Assembly: GCA_947044365.1 (NCBI GenBank)
Contig: OX345644.1
Span: 3,329,077-3,393,076, forward strand
Direction: 5' to 3'
DNA from: Petrosia ficiformis
Taxonomy: Eukaryota; Porifera; Demospongiae; Haplosclerida; Petrosiidae
DNA: 64,000 nt
The notes under the pieces were generated by a model. It searched no databases. It was not told the DNA's origin and saw only the letters and a program-made list of their open reading frames with translations. The position numbers were made by a program, and so were the translations under genes. The stretch's first letter is position 1. Each line of letters opens with the position of its first letter. This document shows, piece by piece, positions 57,893 through 64,000 of this stretch.

Positions 57893-58270
57893 ATATAGAG
57901 AGAAAAACGTATCCCTATGACTGCTTTGTGGTGTCCAGCATTCAGTAATCATGGCTGACTTTATCATGCCTGAAACACAAGCCTACTATAGTTACTATTT
58001 TGATTATCTACTCTCCTTACTTTTCAGTAGAACTTTAGGAATATATTTCAGGTAGAATAGCTAGCTATTACTACCAGTTTCTACATGAGGTAATAAGCCT
58101 ACAAGCAGCTTTCTTCCTGCTCCTCTGTAGAGCTCAAGCACGAGTTCTATTATGCGCCATGCCATTAATTGACTGAGCCCCCCCCCCCCCCCCCTCGAAA
58201 TTGATGTAACTTTTCTAACTACGTATACAACACATACTCGCTCAAGTGACACTAACATATATTCATATAT
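57893..58270 (+). mobile_element. MITE family A, copy with 3' end missing
   Basis: Starts TATATATAGAGAGAAAAACG, then ATCCCTATGACTGCTTTG, and follows the family to the AT-rich segment; the right terminus is absent. The family's short C run has become C17 at 58178-58194. Confidence 0.8.
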
Positions 58271-59039
58271 AAACATACATCGAACCGCTTCCTAAACTAA
58301 TATCAAAATACCCTGGCTTGCCCAAACTGAAATTAGGATGAAACAGGTCTCCTGGTCACTTATTATTACTTGCACAAACCATTATTCCCTTATATCTCCT
58401 CTGTTGTCCATCAGGAATGTGTGCCAGGCTACCTCACAAAGAGCATCATGGCATTTGATTCTAAGTTGCCCATGACCACATCTAAGGATGCATGGTTACC
58501 ATATTCGTCATGGTCTGCCTACAAACACATCGAACAGGATGAGGGCAAATACAACAACCACGCCACATTGACAATTAGATCATTGTGATCTCTGCGTAAT
58601 CTTTCACTTTATTTTAAACATATATATAAATGTAATTGTAATTATGTATAATCATATATATCCCTATATAAACTAATACTTGCTTAACACTACTTTCAGT
58701 ATAATCAAGACCATTGAAATCTCATTTGAATAAAATCTTTTTCGTCTCTAATAATCCTCCTGTTGTATTATGTAGACATCTCTCATGCCCACTAATAAAC
58801 ACATAGTCTTAGGAAGACTTATACTTGATCTCAATTTTCATAAATAATTGCTAAATTATGAAATTAGCCAAAATTTCCATCTTGCAAACATTATTTGCTA
58901 TACAGTTTTCATCATTTATAATAACGCTATCACTTTCATTAATTTAGATTACCACTACTACTATCAGTAAAAAGGAGCTTGATAAAATGTAAAACTACTA
59001 CATCTCATCCATTGCATTAAATAAAATCACAGAAATTGA
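58271..59039 (+). other. Upstream flank of the second ankyrin copy
   Basis: 58570-59000 is paralogous to the flank of the intact gene (21490-21600 plus 22923-23060 and 23494-23700), without the two insertions found there. The frame 58370-58588 follows an acceptor-like CATCAG and encodes an unrecognised 60-residue stretch; it might be a last exon of some gene, but support is weak. Confidence 0.55.
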
Positions 59040-59690
59040 TAGATTTTAAGAATAGGGTCTTGTTGTGGTTCTATCTACAGAATTACAAGCATATTAATTG
59101 TAACATATAATGTTACACTTCTTCATCTTGCTGCTTATCATGGATGGTTAGATATTTGTGAACAACTAATAACAGAATATGAATATAATCCTCATATACA
59201 ATACAGCTTTAGATCTCTTACTGACCTTTTAACACAAACTTACTTTTATAGTCGTTTGAAATCCCCAACACCAACACCACCACCACCTTTATTCTATGCT
59301 GCATTGAGTGGACACTATGAGGTAGTAAAATACCTCATTAATAAATGTAATTGTCATCCTCATCAACAAGGTGTAGAGGGAGAGACTCCATTATATATCT
59401 GGCATGTTCAGCAGGACACCATAAGATAGTAACACACCTCATTAGTAATTGTCATTGTGATCTAAACACAGGGGTTAGCTATAACACACTTCATGATCCC
59501 TGTATTGGGGGTAATCTTAGGATAATAAAATATTTGATATCTTTACCTTCAGTAGATGTCAATAGTAAGGATGAGGCTATACTCCACTAAATACAGCTTT
59601 TCGTTATGGTCAATTAGACATTATAAAGTTTCTAATATCTTTATCTTTAGTAGATTAGAATATCAAAAATACTGGTGGCTATACCCCAGA
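59040..59690 (+). pseudogene. Ankyrin-Roc-COR-Death paralog, 5' part only, broken
   Basis: Aligns with residues about 30-240 of the intact protein (CTTCTTCATCTTGCTGCTTA, then GTTTGAAATCC and CCACCTTTATTCTATGC). The ATG and first codons are deleted, an in-frame TAA follows AACATA, a 2-bp insertion breaks the frame near 59395, and further stops occur after 59580. It ends abruptly at about 59690 against short direct repeats (AAAATGACTTAAACT). Roc, COR and Death regions are gone. Confidence 0.9.
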
Positions 59691-59756
59691 TTATCAATAA
59701 AATGACTTAAACTTTATGGCCCATAGTAAAATGACTTAAACTTGGATAAAATGACT

Positions 59757-60290
59757 TAAACTTTATGGCCCATAGGGCCATCTCTATGATTGTTTTCCCA
59801 TGGGTTCGAACTATATATATATATGTGTGTTTGTGGCCACTTATGCGAATATGCATTGTGTACGTACATGTAGTTAAGGAAGTTACGTTATTCCCGGGGG
59901 ACCCTGTCAATTAATGAGCATCCCACGTAAAAGAACGCATGTTCAAGCTCTACAGACCAGCAGCTATGTGTAAGGGTGAGCGATACCAGTAAATTTAAAT
60001 TTGATACAATGCTGATTACTTAATATTCCAGTATCGACAGTATTGATTACTTAAATGATTACTTCATACACCAGTATAATATAATAATTCCACACTGCAC
60101 TGACGAATGTTTTGGACCTCTTTCGGCTTCCACTTGGGCCTGGTGGAGGTTTTTGTAATCGATTAGTAATTGATACCGTAATAGTATCAATACTTTTTGA
60201 TAGTATCGCCCACCCTTTAGCTATGTAGCTTACACAGAAACTGGAACTAATGGCTAGCTATTCTACCTGAAATATATCCCTAAGTTCAAC
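59757..60290 (-). mobile_element. MITE family A, reverse copy, interrupted
   Basis: Begins TATGGCCCATAGGGCCATC, then ATGATTGTTTTCCC, and proceeds backwards through the family to AGCTAGCTATTCTACCTG near 60270. It is split by the 249-bp element below. Confidence 0.8.
59970..60218. mobile_element. 249-bp hAT-type MITE nested in MITE A
   Basis: Inverted ends TAAGGGTGAGCGATAC and GTATCGCCCACCCTTT, with a perfect 8-bp duplication AGCTATGT at 59962-59969 and 60219-60226. The interior has GATAC/GTATC-rich palindromes. Non-coding. Confidence 0.9.
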
Positions 60291-60425
60291 AAAGCCACTC
60301 ACGAAATTCGCTCAAACAATATCTGTCCCTTCAGAGAGCCATCATTTAATGCATGTAGTCTTCTATATCCTGTAGTTTGCCTTTTGTGTATTTCAGCCTC
60401 AAAAAAAGTTGTACAATTATAATTC

Positions 60426-61447
60426 GAGAGTACAGTAGTACTCTCTAAGTAGGGTTGGCCAGGAAACAAAATGGCCACCCATACTTTTCAATTTCTCTCC
60501 CGAGTGATGAGCTGAAATCTCTACTTATGTATGCAGATAAATCTTAATAGACAAAGTATATTCAAATATCGAGTGTTTTTATGACTAATAAGACTTTCTA
60601 GATGACCAGAGATCATTGTTGAAGTAGAGAACTAGTGAGTGGCAAAACTGGCTGATGTTCATCAGTCACATTTTTATTCTGGATTATCCTTTTGCAGACA
60701 AATCATTTTTTTGTTTGTTGAACTATCAAAATTATTTTAGCATTACTCCAATCAGAAAATTCTGGTCTGTAAGTATCATGACGATATCTTCAGGTACTAT
60801 GAAAGAAGAGAGTTTCAGCCAAGAAATTGCATCTCAAATTAGACACAATTTTGACAAGTGCGGGGCATTGCCAATGATTTAAACACTCGCCTTGCTGAAT
60901 ACCTATAGCTAATAAACCATGATTTTGGTATCTATGGCTTTCTTAGAAGACATTATGTCTAAGTATTGAATCCTGAAATTTAATGATCGCACTGAATCAT
61001 GCAACAATATTATATGAGTTGTTCCACAGCCATGAGCAACTTTCTGCCTACAAGGTTTACAGAAGACACACTCTCCCTTATGTAACCGTCCACCCCTATC
61101 TTTTTTTAAGCCAAACTACCTCCAAACGAATGCAGAAGAATGACCACCAGGTGAGTAGATCTCTTCCTCCATTTTCTTATTGTTCTATCATAATAATTAT
61201 GAGTACACACCCACTTAATGAAATATGAAGTTTTGCTATTCGCTGGTTCTCTACCTTAACGACAATCTTTGGCCATCTAGAAGGTGTTGGTCATAAAAAC
61301 GCTAGATATGAAATGGTATGTGTGTATTAAAACTTATCTGTATAATATTATATTACCAGAGATTTTAGCTCAACACTTGCAATTGAAATGTATGGGCAGG
61401 CATTTTTTCCGTGCCATCCCTACATAGAGAGTATTACCGTACTCTCT
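60426..61447. mobile_element. 1.0-kb element with long TIRs and palindromic tips
   Basis: The left 60426-60650 and right 61240-61447 are inverted copies: palindromic tip GAGAGTAC/GTACTCTC, then TAGGG(A/T)TGGC, CCCATAC, GAGCTGAAATCTCT and GGCCATCTAGAAGG-type blocks. The interior includes a piece (61010-61150) also found at 44100-44340. No intact frame. Relatives at 18640, 48040 and 56130 are partial. Target duplication not seen. Confidence 0.8.
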
Positions 61448-62463
61448 GATCCATTAAAAAAACAGTGATTAGTAACCATACCTTCCACAATAGTTGTAGG
61501 GTTTTCATGTGTCAGGGCATTCAGTAGTCTCGCAAGCCAGACTCCACCCCTAATTAGGGATGGATTCTGGACTGTGGCTACATTTCTACTGAGTCAGTAG
61601 TGCTATCACTACTCTACCAGTGTCCAGAGAGATTGTAATTGGTTTCACAACTTTAATTTTCTTTGGTCTTCCAGGTCTTTTCAAGTTGGCTCCTTAGGAG
61701 GTCTCTTCCTTGTGGATATAAATCAACAAACGGTGTCCTCTTTAAGGACTTGTGAAAAGAAGTCTGTTACTACAGATTCCATATCATTGCTTATGCACCT
61801 CCCCAAAATAATTATTATAATCTGGAAAAATTGAAGTTGCTGACAGGTGCAATCATTAGAGAGGTGCGTTAATTGAAACAAGTGTGGTATATACCATATA
61901 GAAACTTTTGTCAAGTTTGTATTTAGAATGCATTTTAATGTTAATTTTGTGAGGATATGTCAATCTAATTGCTTAGTGTCAAATTGTCATGACTGACTGT
62001 ATCATTCCTGCATTAAACAAACAAAGAATTGCTAAATGTGATTAATACATGCAATAACAAAATTAATTCTATGAGAAGAGATACTTACAACAAAATGACT
62101 CCTGAATTGAAAGCTAAGATAGAGCTAGACATGCTGTTGAGAATGATAACAGTGCTGCTGCTCTAGAAAGATTGGGTCTAGTAATCCTCTTGTTCCGTTC
62201 AATAGATATCTCTCACACCAACTAGTAAACAAGTGGTTTCAGGACATTTTTTTTACATATTTGCAATATTCACAAATAATTGATTAATCACAAAAATAGC
62301 ACCTCACAAAAATTACCTGCTTTACAATATTCATCATTTATAATAACACTATCACTTCCATTAATTTAGATTACTACTACTACTACTATCAGTAAAAGGA
62401 GCTTGATAATACTTTAAAAATACTACTGTCAATCAAATCATCTTCATCACAAAACTGTAATCA
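61448..62463 (+). other. Upstream flank of the third ankyrin copy; no separate gene
   Basis: 61528-61560 has a CTCGCAAGCCAGAC motif resembling the end of the 19962 MITE. From about 62160 the sequence is paralogous to 22950-23735 (upstream of the intact gene), free of MITE A. Nothing else supportable. Confidence 0.55.
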
Positions 62464-64000
62464 ATGGATAAGGAAATTGCTTGTGCCTTTAAGAATGGAG
62501 ATTATAAGAGAGCATCAGAGCTGTTAAAAAAAGTGAGCGATTCCGAGAATATTGGCTTATTGTGGTTCTATCCAATAAATTACAAGCATATGAATTGTAA
62601 CATGTACAGTGTTACTCTTCTTCATCTTGCTGCTTATCATGGGTGGTTAGATATTTGTCATCAACTAATAACAGAATATAAATATAATCCTCATGTACAA
62701 TACAGCTTTGGATCTCTTACTGGCCTTTCAACACAAACTTGCTTTTATAGTCGTCTACCTCCACCACCACCTTTATTCTATGGTATACTGAGTGGACACT
62801 ATGAGGTAGTGATATACCTCATTAATAATTGTAATTGTAATCCTCATCAACAAAGTATAGAGGGAGAGACTCCATTATATCTGGCGTGTTTAGGAGAACA
62901 TTATGAGATAGTAAAACATCTTGTTAACAAGTGTCGTGCCTGTATATGGCATCTTCTGTATAGGGCTTGTCAATATGGTGAATTACAAGTAGTAGCATTT
63001 GTAGTCTCTTTACCTTCAGTAGATGTGAATATCCAAGATGATAGTGGCTATACTCCACTACATATAGCTTGCCATTATGGTCGATTAGACATCATAAAGT
63101 TTCTTTTATCCTTACCTTCAGTAGATGTGAATATCCAAGATGATAGCGGCTATACTCCTCTACATACAGCTTGCCATTATGGTCAATTAGACATCATAAA
63201 GTTTCTCTTATCCTTACCTTCAGTAGATGTGAATATCCAAGATGATAACTGCTATACTCCTCTACATACAGCTTGCCATTATGGTCAATTAGACATCATA
63301 AAGTTTCTCTTATCCTTAACTTCAGTAGATGTGAATATTGAAATTCCTAGCTATCCTGTTTTACTACATAATGCTTGTCGTTTTGGTGCAATAGATGTTG
63401 TAAAGTTTCTTATATCTGCATCATCAGTAGATGTAAATATCCAAGATGATGATGGTTATACTCCATTGCATACAGCTTGTCATTATAGTCAATTAAACAT
63501 TATTAAGTTTCTAGTGTCTCTACCTTCGGTATATGTCAATGTTCGAGATGGTAGCAGTTGTACTCCTCTACATATAGCTTGCCATTACGGTCAATTAGAC
63601 ATCATAAAGTTTCTCTTATCCTTAACTTTAGTAGATGTGAATATTGAAATTCCTAGTTATCCTGTTTTACTACATAATGCTTGTCGTTTTGGTGCAATAG
63701 ATGTTGTAAAGTTTCTTATATCTGCATCATCAGTAGATGTAAATATCCAAGATGATGATGGTTATACTCCACTACATACAGCTTGTCGTTATAGTCAATT
63801 AGACATCATTAACTTTCTTTTATCCTTATCTTCGATAGATGTGAATATCAGAATACCTAGTTACCCTGTTCTTCTACACAAAGCTTGTTGTAATGGTACA
63901 ATAGATGTTGTACTATTTCTTGTTTCTTCATCTTCGGTAGATGTAGATGCCAAAGACGATAATGGTTATACTCCACTACACACAGCTTGTCAACATAGTC
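62464..64000 (+). CDS. Ankyrin-Roc-COR-Death paralog, N-terminal part (runs off the window)
   Basis: ATG at 62464, in the same context as the intact gene (ATCAATGGATAA). The frame is open for 512 codons to the window end without a stop. The N terminus MDKEIACAFKNGDYKRASEL parallels MDNEIARSFMNGQYQRASHL of the first gene, and about thirteen ankyrin repeats follow. A distinctive module (IPSYPVLLHNACRFGAIDVV) recurs at about 63340, 63646 and, diverged, 63850, so the array has a 306-bp higher-order period of three repeats. The rest of the exon, presumably coding Roc and COR, and the Death exons lie beyond the window. Function as for the intact paralog, by inference. Confidence 0.9.
   Translation, partial: MDKEIACAFKNGDYKRASELLKKVSDSENIGLLWFYPINYKHMNCNMYSVTLLHLAAYHGWLDICHQLITEYKYNPHVQYSFGSLTGLSTQTCFYSRLPPPPPLFYGILSGHYEVVIYLINNCNCNPHQQSIEGETPLYLACLGEHYEIVKHLVNKCRACIWHLLYRACQYGELQVVAFVVSLPSVDVNIQDDSGYTPLHIACHYGRLDIIKFLLSLPSVDVNIQDDSGYTPLHTACHYGQLDIIKFLLSLPSVDVNIQDDNCYTPLHTACHYGQLDIIKFLLSLTSVDVNIEIPSYPVLLHNACRFGAIDVVKFLISASSVDVNIQDDDGYTPLHTACHYSQLNIIKFLVSLPSVYVNVRDGSSCTPLHIACHYGQLDIIKFLLSLTLVDVNIEIPSYPVLLHNACRFGAIDVVKFLISASSVDVNIQDDDGYTPLHTACRYSQLDIINFLLSLSSIDVNIRIPSYPVLLHKACCNGTIDVVLFLVSSSSVDVDAKDDNGYTPLHTACQHS

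Overview
The window looks like nuclear DNA of an AT-rich invertebrate animal with short introns, most likely a demosponge (an Amphimedon-like genome is my best guess, by inference from content and style, not by a search). It shows GT-AG introns down to about 55-65 nt, an axonemal dynein gene, ankyrin/Death-domain genes of the kind expanded in sponges and cnidarians, and dense cut-and-paste DNA transposons and MITEs.

Layout. (1) 242-17482, plus strand: the 3' part of an axonemal dynein heavy chain gene, DNAH6-like, with 39 visible exons coding about 1,600 residues (end of AAA4, stalk and microtubule-binding domain, AAA5, AAA6, C-terminal domain). Its introns carry minisatellites, a MITE and a tandem array of decoy copies of one exon start. 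(2) 17483-23735: intergenic DNA with a promoter-like motif cluster, a tandem duplication, a 304-bp MITE, a 1.3-kb decayed TIR transposon with a perfect 8-bp target-site duplication, and a MITE that recurs across the window. (3) 23736-29109: an intact three-exon gene for a 1,553-residue ankyrin-Roc-COR-Death protein, i.e. DAPK1 architecture without the kinase. Two paralogs follow on the same strand: a wrecked copy (59040-59690) and an open, 3'-truncated copy running off the window (62464-64000). (4) 29438-33511 and 45357-51590: several degraded DNA-level duplicates of the 3' part of the dynein gene, still carrying intron sequence and broken by stops, deletions and transposons. (5) 35286-40500, plus strand: a pogo-type DDE transposase with one nonsense codon, then a tail with tandem exon/mini-intron units, then a MULE transposase gene with C48-like, C2H2, SWIM and PHD parts. 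(6) 40583-43815: a complete pogo element (TIRs, TA target site) whose minus-strand transposase is broken by one stop and one frameshift, and which carries a nested hAT-type MITE. (7) 45600-61450: a MITE graveyard with nests up to three deep, a 91-bp-arm foldback and a perfect 24-bp hairpin.

How it fits together. The dynein gene is ordinary cilium machinery. The ankyrin-Roc-COR-Death cluster is the most biologically interesting host content: paralogs with homogenised repeat arrays, a GTPase switch and a Death domain suggest a fast-evolving signalling or immune-like family (inference). The paralogous flanks of that cluster also serve as empty sites that date and prove two of the transposon insertions. 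The rest is transposon turnover and local segmental duplication. No RNA gene, CRISPR array or bacterial-type operon was seen. Exon borders were placed by eye from splice consensus and protein continuity.
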